Shown one piece after another: positions 11,241-22,600 of a DNA stretch of 64,000 nt. Positions within the stretch are counted from its first letter, which is position 1, and the number at the start of each line of letters is the position of its first letter. Origin of the DNA: Mrakia gelida (taxonomy: Eukaryota; Basidiomycota; Tremellomycetes; Cystofilobasidiales; Mrakiaceae); assembly GCA_024345305.1 (NCBI GenBank), contig BRON01000012.1, positions 806,001-870,000 of the forward strand, read 5' to 3'. The notes under the pieces were generated by a model that worked only from the letters and a program-made list of their open reading frames with translations, had not been told where the DNA came from and searched no databases. The translations under genes were made by a program, and so were the position numbers.

Positions 11241-13544
11241 ATGCCACCCTCACCATCGAAATCTCGTATAGAGCGACTTCTCGCCTTGGGGGCGTTCCTT
11301 TTGTTCTCTGGAGGAGCGTTCGTGCTGGTTCAGATGGAGGTGACGGAGCCGTACATGGTTCGTTCTCTTGAGACTCCCATCTCCGTCGCGGTCGCGCTGG
11401 CTGACTACGACTCGTCTCGTTCTGCTGCTGGATCTCAAGGACGAGATCTTCCACATTCCTCAAGCTCAGCAGTACTGCTCCGGGAACTTTAAGGATTGGG
11501 ATCCCAAACTCACAACACCACCAGGACTGTAGGTTCCTTCTTCTCGTCCGTTTCAACCTCCTCCTCCCTTCGTCCGAGCTCACCTTCCCTCCCATCCTCC
11601 CTCTTCGCTTTCTCCAGCTACCTCCTCTCCCTCCTTCTTCCATTGCCCTGCACTCCAGCTCTCCTCCGCCTCACCAACCTTCTCCTCCTCTTCTCGCTCC
11701 CCTTCATCATCAACGTCCTGCTCTCCCAGCGTCGACCAAAGCAATCGACCTCAAGCTCGAGCTCAACAGGCTGGGGACCGACGGTCGAGAGCATCGCCAT
11801 CTCGCTCTTCCCTCCGCTCTGGTTCTTCTCGAACCTCTACTACACGGATGTGGGAAGCTGTGTGTTTGTCCTGGCTAGCTGGGCTGCTGCTAGAGGTGGA
11901 AGGAACTGGTCGAGTTCGTTGGTGAGCCTCAGCCCTCCTCCACGTCGCTCTCTGGGTTCGTCTCGATCTGACCCTGATCTTTCCGCTCCTTCTTTTCCAG
12001 CTCGGTCTGATCTCACTCACCTTCCGACAGACCAACGTCATCTGGCTAGGCTTCATCATGGCCATGTCCGTCTTCAACGCGTTGGAGGACCTTCCCAGGA
12101 AGAAGGGTCGTTCTGTGGATCATTCGATGCTCGCTGGAGGATACATTTCGTTTCGTGAGTGCAGATTTCCGTCATGATGTCTTTTTCAGACAATCGAGTT
12201 CCCTCGGCGCATCGCTGCTTGACTGCACGACGCGAACTCGTCGACCCAACGCTCATTCCTTCCCGCTCCTCTTCGTCCTCGTGACTTAGCTCGATTCCTC
12301 CTTCACAACCTCCTCCACGTGCCCATCGGAGCTCTCGCCAACCCACGAGCTATCCTCATCCCCAAGGTCCTGCCTTACATCCCTGCCTTCGTCGCGTTCG
12401 TTCTGTTCATTCGATGGAATGGTGGGATCGTCCTCGGTTCGTTCGTTTCCCTCTTTCCGTCTTCCTTTTCTCCCTCTCGAGCTCTCTACTTCAACATCTG
12501 ACAGTCTCAACTGACAGTAATTCGTTCCCTTCGAATCTGACCTCGACAGGTCATAAAGAGATGCACGTCGCGACCATCCACCTCCCTCAAACGCTCTACT
12601 TCTTCGCGTTCGCGACCGTTCTGGGATGGCCAGTTCTGCTGAACGTTAACGGCGGCATTGGAGGACTGATACGGAGATCTTTAAAGGATACCCTCGGCGG
12701 GAAAAGGTGTCTTCTAGTCTTCGACGCGTCTCGAAGTCGAGCTCCACGACGCGACTGACTGAGTCTCTCTTCGCTCTTCTTTCCTCAGGCAGATCATCAC
12801 CACATCCCTCCTCATTATCTCCACAACATTGGCGATCAAGTACTTCACGTGCGTACTTACTACCTGTCGTCTTTGCGAGCAAGCTCGAAGCTGACCTCTC
12901 TTTCTATCGTCCGGCTCGCGAACAGCATCGCCCACCCTTTCCTCCTCGCGGACAACAGGCACTACTCCTTCTACGTCTACCGACGACTCATCAACCCCTT
13001 TCCTGAAGCTCGGTACATCCTCGGTCCGGGCTACGTCGCCTGCGCGATCGTTTGGGGCGGTCGACTTCGTGAGTCCGACGACGCGTCGCTTCGCTTCCAT
13101 CTCCCTCGTCTGCATAGGCGTCAACGCCCAATGCCGCTGCTCGAATCGGCACACGCGTAACCTCTTATCCGATCACTGACTCCACTCGCTTCTTCCTGCC
13201 CTCCAGTCCGCTCCCAACCTCCCCTCCCACTCCTCATCTTCCTCTTCGCAATTATCGTCACCCTCACTCCCTCCCCTCTCATCGAACCAAGATACTTTCT
13301 CCTCCCCTTCCTCATCCTCCGGATCCTCGCTTCGCCTTCTCAGGAACCAACCCGACCCTCAGCATCTCCCAACGCGTCCTCTTCCTCGACGGACTCGACT
13401 TCGGCCGTGACGAGAACGAGAAGGTTGGAATGGATCGAGCTGGGATGGTACGCGTTGGTGAACGTGGTGACGATGGGTGTGTTCTTGAGGGTGAAGTTTA
13501 GGTGGGAGAGTGAGGAGGGGGTGTGGCAGCGGTTCATGTGGTAG
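11241..13544 (+). CDS. ALG10: Alpha-1,2-glucosyltransferase ALG10 (DIE2)
   Basis: ALG10 adds the third, terminal glucose from dolichol-phosphate-glucose to the Glc2Man9GlcNAc2-PP-dolichol precursor in the ER lumen, just before oligosaccharide transfer. Exon 1 (11241-11357) encodes a first hydrophobic segment and ends ...VTEPYM. A GTTCGT intron then joins it to [17 protein letters not shown] (exon 2, 11440-11528). The DEIFH..QA..YC motif is diagnostic and holds the acidic residues of the active site. The next exon restores TTPPGLYLLSLLL. Further membrane segments follow ([43 protein letters not shown]). Eight or so introns are present. The protein ends ...GVWQRFMW at 13544. A polytopic ER membrane enzyme of normal layout. 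Confidence 0.9.
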
Positions 13545-13625
13545 TCTAGGCTTCCCTCGATCTTGATCAAGTCTCGCGAAGGCAAAGTCGCGTCGACGCG
13601 TCTCGTTCGCTCAGTATCTTTCGTC

Positions 13626-14085
13626 TCATCCCGTATCGCGGAGTATCATCGGTGAACTGAAAGAAGGGCGTAAGACATTATCGCATCGAACGCGCGGTAA
13701 GAAAGAAGAAAGACCAAAATCGCGTCCGCTGGTCAGACTCGCCTCCCCTCCTTCTCCTCCCTCTCGTCCTTCCCAGACCCAGAGTCGGCCCTCCGATCTT
13801 TCAACGAGTCTCTGCATCGAACGAGGCACAGAGAAGTCAGCTCGTTTCTCTCGGGAAGATGGATTGGAAAAGAGAGGAGGATATACTCACGAGTCTCTGG
13901 ATGAAAGGCATGACGTCCTCTGATCTCTTCAGAGCGACGACTTGGTAGAGGAGAGGTCCAGCGAAGGCGAGGAGGGATCGAGAGACCGAACACCAAGCGG
14001 CGAGAGTCGAAGGAGACGAGGAGGACTGGAGGATGAACTCGTAGAGGATCTCGAGGGGAAAGCAGACATCCGAGGTGGTAGACAT
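13626..14085 (-). CDS. Short F-box-like family protein (truncated paralogue)
   Basis: Exon 1 (14085-13891, exactly 65 codons) begins MSTTSDVCFPLEILYEFIL and continues LAAWCSVSRSLLAFAGPLLY and VVALKRSEDVMPFIQRL. This is the N-terminal F-box-like pattern seen in three other genes of this window, closest to the gene at 32622-34046 (AGPLL..VVL.RSED..PF). After a GTGAGT intron with a branch-like GCTGAC, exon 2 (from 13811) gives about 62 residues with no resemblance to the rest of the family, ending at 13626. The predicted protein is only about 127 residues against about 400 for the full-length members, so it looks like a 3'-truncated copy that kept the N-terminal module. It may be a degenerating gene or a short functional adaptor. 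F-box is inferred from the pattern. Confidence 0.5.
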
Positions 14086-14235
14086 GTCCAGAGAAAAGAT
14101 GGTAAAAAAGAGGGAAGGAGGGGAGAGGAGGGGAAGGCGAAGGCGTCCAATCTCTCGAACGAAGCTCACCTTGACTCACCTTTCGCTTCATCCCTCCCTT
14201 CAGCCATCTTCCACCCTCCCCTCTGCCTCCAAAAT
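14086..14235. promoter_or_regulatory. Divergent promoter between two F-box-like genes
   Basis: A 150-base gap separates the ATGs of two head-to-head members of the same family. No specific element is recognised. The arrangement is consistent with an inverted local duplication, or with sharing of one promoter. Confidence 0.4.
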
Positions 14236-15841
14236 ATGTCTTCCCCATTGTTGTCGCCTTCCCACGTCATCCCTGTCGAAATCATCAGCCTTATCATCCA
14301 CGAATCCTCCGACTCGGACTCGACCCTCCACGCTTGGAGCCTCGTATCGCTCGGATGCCTCTCCATCGCAGGTCCTCTCCTCAACGAGCACGTCCAGATA
14401 TCTAGCAACTCGGTTCTTTCCCGAGTGCTCCAGCGAATAGTGAGCTATGTATCGTTCACCTCTCCGCATCGAAGATCTAGATCTCTGACTCTCCTCGTCG
14501 CTGTTTCCCAGACCCTCGACGGAGACGACCCTCTCCTCCTTCCCTTCCCTCGTCTCCTCCTCCCTCTCTCCCTCAAGAACGTCAAGCGGCTCACCTTTCT
14601 CATCCAACCGGACGTACTCATCGTCGAGAGCCTGACGGAAGGTCGATCTCTAAACTCGTACAGACGAAGGCAGCTCGTCCTCGACTTCCATGCCCAGTGT
14701 GTCGGAAAGGAGGACGCCTTCGTCTTCGTCACTTTCCTCCTCCCACGGCTCGTCGACCTTTTAACACCACTACAACTCTACTTCCGGCTGAATCACGAAG
14801 ATCACGGTGAGTCGACAACATGGACGGAACGTCTGTATGAGAGGCCACAGCTGTAAGCTGACTCCCGTTCCCATCCTTCCTCGTCTTCTCCTTCCTAGTG
14901 AACCTCAACTCTTGTGCTCTCGAAGGCTACCTGAGCGCCATCGCTCTCATCCCTCACACCCCCCTCAAAGACCTACCTGCCTATCACGAAACCAACCGTC
15001 CTACAGTCGAACAGGGTCTCCTCGCTCGAGCCCTGGTCGCTACCCACCAGTTACAACAGGCCACAGCGAGGTTTCGAGCCAATCTGGATGTCGTCGTCGG
15101 ACGCTTTACGATTCTCTGCAACCTAGAGAAGTGTCCGAAGTCGCTCAGAGAGGGTGCTCTGGAGGATCTGCACGCTATGAGGAGAAGGTTCGCGGAGGAA
15201 GAAGAAATTGGGAGGGAAGAACTGGAACGGAAGAGGATCGAACGACGCTGGGAGACTGTAGACGAGGTGCTCAGGTCGGTGGAGAACAAATGTACGGGGC
15301 AAACCAATCGATATACAGGTAGATCTCCTCTTAGCCTCATCGCTTCTATGAAGTTGGACTGACCGACGCGTTTTTGTCTGTTGTTCTCCGTTAGATCTCC
15401 TCACGAATCTACTCAAGAGTACGTCCGAGGCATTAAACACTTCTCACGTAGACTCCTGGTTCGTCGAGCATCTCCTTCGACCTTCTTTTTTGCCAGTTTC
15501 ACTACCCCTGGCTGACCTTCATTGTCTCTTCTATCGTTCAGAATCCTCGAACGAAGCCGACCGCGACGCCTCCTCTCCCTCGACGCCGTGCTCCTCTACA
15601 TTTACAAGACCACGAACCAGTCCATAGTTCATACTTCTACCAGTCGATCCATGCTCATCTTGCGTCGGATTTGAGCAGAATCTCGAGGGAGAAAGGAAAG
15701 AGGAGTCGATACTCGTCGCGTCGGTTCAACCCTTCCCTCTCGCTCTTTCTGATTGAACTTCGGGAAAAGTCCGAAGATCTTCGACGAGGGTCTTGCTTGC
15801 TCTACTATCTCCTTCAGTTGAAGAAGTACCAGCGAAAATAA
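14236..15841 (+). CDS. F-box-like family protein, copy A
   Basis: The N-terminus (HVIPVEIISLIIHES, then HAWSLVSLGCLSIAGPLLNE) fits an F-box-like helix bundle: a Pro, I/L-rich helices and a PLL end. The rest is a Leu-rich region (SLTLLVAVSQ, LLLPLSLKNVKRLTFLI, RRQLVLDFHAQC, FVTFLLPRLVDLL) and a charged helical part (RRRFAEEEEIGREELERKRI). A first intron starts at 14808 (GTGAGT) and re-enters at VNLNSCALEGYLSAIALIPH. A further exon begins after the CAG near 15541 and ends ...LLYYLLQLKKYQRK at 15841. The copy at 58150-59763 aligns over the whole length, including the divergent C-terminus, which supports this end. Function is unknown; a substrate-adaptor role in SCF ligases is only an inference. 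Confidence 0.6.
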
Positions 15842-16641
15842 TGCCTACAGAAAGCTCAGATCTCGTTTCGGAATCAAACCCAGGCTAAAGTCGAAGCTCG
15901 CGATCTCCTCCCTCCTTCCTCGAAGCTCAAACCGCCATCCCCCGCCTTCCCTGCCCCTCCCCTCCCTCTCCATAGCACCCAGACTTTGTCAATGCTGATG
16001 TCTGGCCAATACGAGGACTCCAGATATGGAGAGTTCGTCATTGAAAGAGCTGGACGAGGTCCCTGGTTCTCTCGAGGACGCTTCTCCTTCAAACGTCGGA
16101 TCGACGCTTTCCCTGAGCGCTCTCGACGGCGCCTATCGATTTCACAGGGATCAACAATCTGCTGCATAGCAAAGCTGTAGACGTCACTAGACTTCTAGCT
16201 CAAGAGCAGAACGGGCTGTCTGCTATCTCGGCGGCTGTAAGTCCTTCTCGTCGTGAGCTCGTCCTTCCTTCCCTCCCCTTCCCTCCTCGTTCTTTCGCTC
16301 GCTGAATCTCCACTCCTCCCTCGACAGAAGGCACCAAATGACTTTGTGACTGTGTTGTGTACTCTCTCCTATACATCCGTCTTGACTGACTTTCGTTTAC
16401 ATTCTTTCTGTTTCTCACAACAGGGGATGTAAGAAATCAAACACGGTCCCTCCCTCCTACAGTAGCTCCGCCCTTCCCCCTTCTTGCCTTCGCAAAATCA
16501 CTCGACGCGTTTCTTCTCTCCCCTACAACCATCAACAACCAAAACCGAGAAGGATGACTCTCTCTAGCTAGACAGGAATTCTCCCCAACAAGCCCTCCTC
16601 TCCCCCTCTCCTCCCTCCCTCCTCCCTCCCCTCAGCCCACG
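15842..16641 (+). other. Gap with a possible small unresolved gene (about 16028-16432)
   Basis: An ATG at 16034 opens a short frame (MESSSLKELDEVPGSLEDAS) that closes after ...HRDQQSAA. A second frame starting near 16150 reads INNLLHSKAVDVTRLLAQEQ and then NGLSAISAA. It runs into a GTAAGT donor at 16240, a mini-exon KAPNDFVT, a second intron with GACTGACTTTC, and GM-stop at 16432. The last two introns look genuine, so a transcript probably ends here. I could not join the two parts without a frame break: either an intron is missed near 16100-16150 or the gene is damaged. The remaining 200 bases to 16641 are pyrimidine-rich 5' flank of the next gene. Confidence 0.25.
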
Positions 16642-19600
16642 ATGGCCTCCTCTTCTTCATCTTCCCCTCCGCTTCTCTCACCTCGTCCTCGCCCATGGGC
16701 ATCCACAAGCCGCGCTCTCGACTCTCAAGGACCCACGGACTCGCCTCAGACGGTGGAGAGGATGCTCGGTGGGGTGGCAGGGAGCGTTTGGGAGGGAGAT
16801 TGGTCTGGCGACGAAGGAACGGAGGAGAGCGAGAGGGATGGAAGTCCTCGTCCAAGAAGGATCAACGAGAAGGAAGACCATGGTACTCGTGCGTGGTCCG
16901 AAAGCCCTCCTCGTCGTCCTCCTTTCACTCATGGTCAAAACCCAAACCAACAACAACAACAACAACAGCAGCAGCCCTCCTCCAACCCAACCGAACCTCA
17001 CCTTCACCCCGGACTCGATCCATCGTTCTTTGCCCCCTCCTCTCCTCCTCAAACACCAGACCACCTCCGAGCTCACCAGGAGCAACAACCCTACCTCTCC
17101 AGTCCCTCCCCTCCCTCTTCAGCCTCAGGTCTCGTTCGCGAACTCGAGCAGGAGGAGCCAACCTCTCCGAACTCAGCTGCAGCTCATCAACTCCTCGAAA
17201 CGCTCGCCAGGATGTCCCACGATCCTTCAGCCATCGACACCAGTCCAATCACAGGCGACATCCCTTCCGCTGGTCTACGGAGGGTACGAGGTCCTGCTAT
17301 GACCACCTTGGAGGAGAGAACAGAGGAAGGGTCGAGTGTGGGAGGTGGTGGGCACGCGTGGGAGCAGCACGAGAGGATGAGGTCGCTCGACGAGGAAGAA
17401 GGAAGCGTTGGTTCGGCACGAAGGTCAAGGGACATCCAAGCTCGCCTCGGAATGCTTCCTTCCTCCACCAACACCTCGACACTATCTCCCATACTCCCTT
17501 CCAACCTCTCCTCCAAACTCGAACCCCTCCCTTCGCAGGTAGCTCTCCCCGCGTCGCGTCCCTCCTCCGGAATCTTCCCAACATCTACCTCGCTCCCTTT
17601 CCTCTCCACCACTCCTTCCTCCTACCCTCTCCCGACTTCCCTCTCGGCCTCCAACCTCTCTTCGACGCGTCCAACCTCCTCTCCCCTCCCTCACCCTCCA
17701 CCCAACACGTCGTCCTCCATCCCTCCTCCCTCGAGATCAACGTCCGACCTCATCGCGATGTTCGAACGCCAGAAACAAGATCGACTCACCACTCCCGGAG
17801 GATCAACTTCAGCATCAACGTCCCCAGTCAGGAGCTCGTACCTCTCAGCTCTCCCACCAAGTCCATCGAGAAGCAGGAGTCCGACGAAGAAGAGCGCGTT
17901 CGACCTCTCGCAATTCGGAACCGCCGCGACGTCCCCTCAGTCGACGTTCCGACCCGTCCTCCCGCCTCCCAAGGACTCCTACTCTTCCAGGCTCGAGCGA
18001 GAGGAGACCTTCTCGGACGATACAACAACAGCAGAAGAAGGCTTGATGCCTATCCCTCTCGCTCCTCTTCCTCCACCTCGAACCCCTCCTCCTCCTCCTC
18101 CGCTCACTTCGCCCTTCTCGACGCGAGCTCCCGCTCCTCTTCAACCCGTCGAACCACATCCTCCAACCCCTCGAGCTCGACAATCGCCCCTCCAGAAGGT
18201 CGTCTCAGCCTTCACGTCTGGGGCATCTCGACCAGGAGGAGGAGGAGGGTGGGAAGCTGCTTCGTTCGGACGACGGTCAGGAGCCAGTTGGGCATCGACG
18301 ACGGGTGGCTCGGGAGGACTGAGCATCATCAAGAGAGCTAGAGAAGGGTTGAGAGGGAGGAGTAGGGATCGGAAGGAGCAGGCTGAGGCGGCGAGGGTGG
18401 CTGCTGTGGCTGCTTCTGCTGGTGGAGGAGGGAGGGCGACGGAGGAGGTGAGGGAGATGAGGGACGAGACGAGCGTTCATACTGGGACGGTGAGGATGCG
18501 CGGAACGCCTCCGAAGGTGGTGGGAACTGGGACTGGTACTGATGAGGATGGGAAGGAGGAGGGAGGTGAGACGAGTGAAGGTCAGGAGGATGAGGACGAG
18601 GAGACGGAAATCGAGCAGGTTCGTTTTGCTCTTCCCTTCTTGTCGACTTGCTCTCTTCCGAACGCTGACCCGCCTTCTTTTCTTCCTCAGCCTCTTCGAA
18701 CTGGTCATCTCTGGTAGTGAGTCACCATCTTCCTCGCCTCCTCGAACTCGAGCTGACTCTTCTCTCGACGCGTCTCTCTTTTCCCTCCTCAGCCTCAACG
18801 TTCACGACACCAATTACACCTCGACCCAACTTCCGCCCTGGATCAGATGCGACGCTCGACTCTTCCGATCGGCTCTTGCTCTCAGTTGGCCTACTTCAGC
18901 TGGAAGAGCGAACGCTACGATCGATCTCACTCACTCGACTGGTGAGCCCACCTTCGACATTGCTCGACGCGACGAGTTTAGACGCGACTGACGTTTGCTT
19001 CGTTTCGGTTTGCGCAGAGGTCCGATCGATGCCTTCGGCTAGTCACCCAGATGCTCGAGATGATCTCGGAACTCTCGCTGCTGCTGCTCAGGATTCGCTT
19101 CTTGCTGAGACGCGTGAGTTTTCGGTCGTTCTCTTTTGAACGTCATACTCATCGAACTGACGTCTCTCCTTGCTTCACCCCCAGTCTCGCCGTTCATCGT
19201 GATTTTCCCAGATGGAGAGGAACGATTGGGAACGGATACGGCTCTCGAACGAACGAGATGGGTCGCTGCCATCTGGTGAGTCCACCTCCCTCCTCCTTCG
19301 GCGAGGTCTTCGAGATCTGACGCATCATCGCTTTCCTCCTCTCCCCAGGGATGTCCTCGCCGCCAACGGAGCTCGAGCTTCTCGACCGCTCCCCCGACCA
19401 GCTCCCCAAGCTCTCTCTCGAGCTCAGTCCTCAGTCTCGTCCATCCGAAGCGGAGCTCAAGGCAGCGAAGTCGGTTCAACGAACACCCATTATCGGCCAG
19501 CCTCCTTCGAACCCACTCCCTCCTCAGTCGTCCCAGCCATCCTCTCCTACCCTCATCATGGGATCGATGATTCAGCCGTTCTGTACCGAGATGATGGGCT

Positions 19601-22600
19601 TCTGGATCCTGGACTCTCGAGGGAACCGAGCAGGAGGATGGGAAGAGGACGAGCAGGGTATCTAAGAAGGATCGGATCAGAGGCGGATCTAGAGCTTCAG
19701 ACAGCTCTCCCAACATCAGAAGACGCTCGACCGAGAACGGAACCCTCCCATCACATGGAAACCCCTTCAGCTACCACCTCCCCTCGACAGCTCCCAGCCA
19801 TCTCGACCACCAACCTCCCTCGAACCGTCGCTCCAACTCTCCCCCAGGTCGCCGAGGACGACATCATCTCTCCTCAAACCGGTCAAACTCGACCTCCTTC
19901 CTACCACTCCGCCTCGAGCATCGCCGTCTCCCACGCTCCCTCGTCCAACCTCCTCCCTCCCAAGCTCTCGGAACACGGAACCAGGAATCGAAACGCGTTC
20001 TCGAGGCAAGAGAGCGAACTCTCCGTCAGATCAGCTCGAACCGAGGATCTTCAAGCCCTCGACCGATCCTCGTCCATCGGGAGCCAGTTCTCTATCCCTA
20101 GAGCTCTTCGAGATCCCTCGGTTCACAGTGGAAACCTATCGGACTCGGGAGGAGGGCTGTCGAGGAGTGCAGGAGTGCGACGCCAGGTGCCGCGAGTCAG
20201 GTCGAAGACTCTCTCGTCTCCGGCTCCCTCTTCGAGCACAAGCTCGTCCGAGAGTCGAAGATCTCAAGGAGATGGAGGGGGAGCAGGAGGTGGGGCTGGT
20301 GGTGGTGAAAGAGGAGCAGGACGTCGAGGTGGATCCGAGTCGACGAGCAGCGGAGGGAGGAGCAGCCGCGACGTCTTCCAAACCGCGTCGGAGCATACCT
20401 ACAGCTCCTTTGCTACGGCTCCCGCTCCTTCTACCTACGCAACCGCTCCCAGTACTCGACCCTCATCCTATGGAACAGCTCCCTCCGCCTCGACTTATCG
20501 CTCAGCAGCCTCGTCTCTCGATTCCTACGCGACTCCAGCTGGATCGACCTCCTCGCCCTCCTTCTACCTCACGGCTCTTCCAGGATCGTCATCGCATCAC
20601 TCTTCGCTCTTCGAGGAGGAAACTCGAGCAAGACCACTCCCTCCTTCGGTCAGGTCCATCTCCGAACACGAAGTCCTCGTTCGACAACGACCTCCCACCG
20701 TCCCTTCGTCTCATCACTCGAGCTCAACCTCTTCGTCGACCATTCGATCGACCGCTCAAGAGTCAGCCAAGTCTTCTCGACATCTCTCCAGAGTAGGAAC
20801 CACCGTCTCTTCGTCCTCGGTCGTTACTCAGAGGCAGCAGTCCGTTGGAAGCGTCCCATTCGAGGTGGCAGGAGGGATTCTTTCCGAGGACGTGAATCGG
20901 CTTCTCGTGAGTCCTCTGGAGCTCTTCTTCTTTTCCTCGACTCGAAGTATGGTCACTGATCTAACTTCATTCACTCGTTTCGCAGAGATACCTCCAAAAC
21001 CAAGATCAACAGAGGATCGGACGAGAAGCTGTCTCCGCGTCCCAACTCGAACGAATCGAGCAAGGAGTCCTCACCATCGCCGACCCTTCCAACCTCTCCG
21101 CTCGACCACCACCCGTCCCTTCCAAGGATCCCTCATCACCCTCGTCCTCCTCTTCACCCAGCGACGGAGGATCAGATCGTTCATCGTCGACGGTTCGACC
21201 TCCAGGACGCGACTTGGCCGAGATCCTCAACGCTCAGCAAGCGATCCTCGCTGGTCAGCAGGAAGTCAACAGGCTTCTCGCCGAGGATTCGAGGAGACGA
21301 GAGGAGGAGAGGGATCATCGAGCTCAGGAGGATCAGGGGAGGAGGGTTACGCTTCATCGTCTGGACGATATGTTGCGACGAGTTCTTTGGTGAGTTCCTC
21401 GTCCTCTGCTCTGTCTTGAACGCGAAGTTTGGGCTGACTGCCTCGTCTCTTTCTCTTCGTAGGGTCCTCGGAGACGAAGTCTTCCACGGAGAAGGTGGAC
21501 CTCCGTCGGAAGCGGAGAGCCTCTACGGTCCTGAGGTTCGAAGTCACGCTCCAGCATCGATCGTCGAGATGTCTGAGGAGGACGTGGACGAATGGAACGA
21601 CGACCTCAGCACCTACTCCTCTCGCCCTCGAAGAGCCTCAATCTCCGAGTCGGATCTCCCTCGAGCACCGGCAGCCAGTCTCGACGAGGACTACTTCGGT
21701 CAAGAAGCGTACGGTGGGATGACAACTCCCAGGACGGAGGGATCTCGTTTCGGCTCGTCGGACAGGTCTTTCAACCCATCCTTCTCCTCCCTCCCTTCAG
21801 CTCGACCTCCTTCAGAGCAACAAGGAGGACCTCGAACTCGCATCAACCTCGATCAGCTTCGAGATCGAGCTCTCCCTCCAAGACCTCTCTCCGCCGCGTC
21901 TTCGGCCTCGACCGTTCGAGTTCAATCCCATGGAGACGAGCTCGAGGACTATGATCGTCGACGATGGGAGGAGGAGGAAGAGCTTCGCCGCCAACAGGAA
22001 CTTGACGATGAAGCTCGTCGACAGGAGGAGGAGGAAGCTCAGTGGGAAGCCGATGAGAACGAGCGTATTCGACAAGAGCGGGAAGAGCGACAACGAGGAC
22101 GACTCGCTCTCTCCGAGTCCGAAGACGAAGACGCCGGACTCACAGCCCAAGCTCGACGAGCTCGTCGCCGACCTCCTAGGATCCAAGATCAAGCGGACTA
22201 CCCAACTCGAGGAGCCCCGATGCCAGACGTTCTCGATCTTCCCTCGCCAGTCGGAGAGCGTCGACGTCGACTCCCTCCCGTCGAACCAGAGTACGACCGT
22301 AAGATGCGAATGGATCCTCGTCGACGACCCAGCCAGCAGCATCTCTACTACGACTACCCCGAACCAGCTCAGAACATCCTCGCCGACGTTCGACCTCCCA
22401 TCACGCGAAACTACTGGAGGAGAGGAGGTTTGAGGCAGGCTCCAAACCTTCCTCCCGTCTTCTTGCCTCGAGGAGGTTACGGAACTGGCAGAGTTGGGTT
22501 GTACGGTGGTGAATACTCTCCTGGTGGGATGTATCGAAGTGGAAGTCCTGTGAGTCGCGCCTTTCCTTCTTCTGTGAGCATTGGAATTTCGATTCGATTC

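Noticed and set aside
14439..14520. Possible intron right after SRVLQR in the F-box-like copies (GTGAGCT)
   Set aside because: No convincing branch site and acceptor follow, and reading through keeps both paralogues aligned.
16695..18341. 548-codon + frame inside exon 1 of the PH-domain gene
   Set aside because: The Ser/Pro-rich, pyrimidine-biased strand leaves more than one frame open. The frame starting at 16642 continues via splicing into the PH domain.
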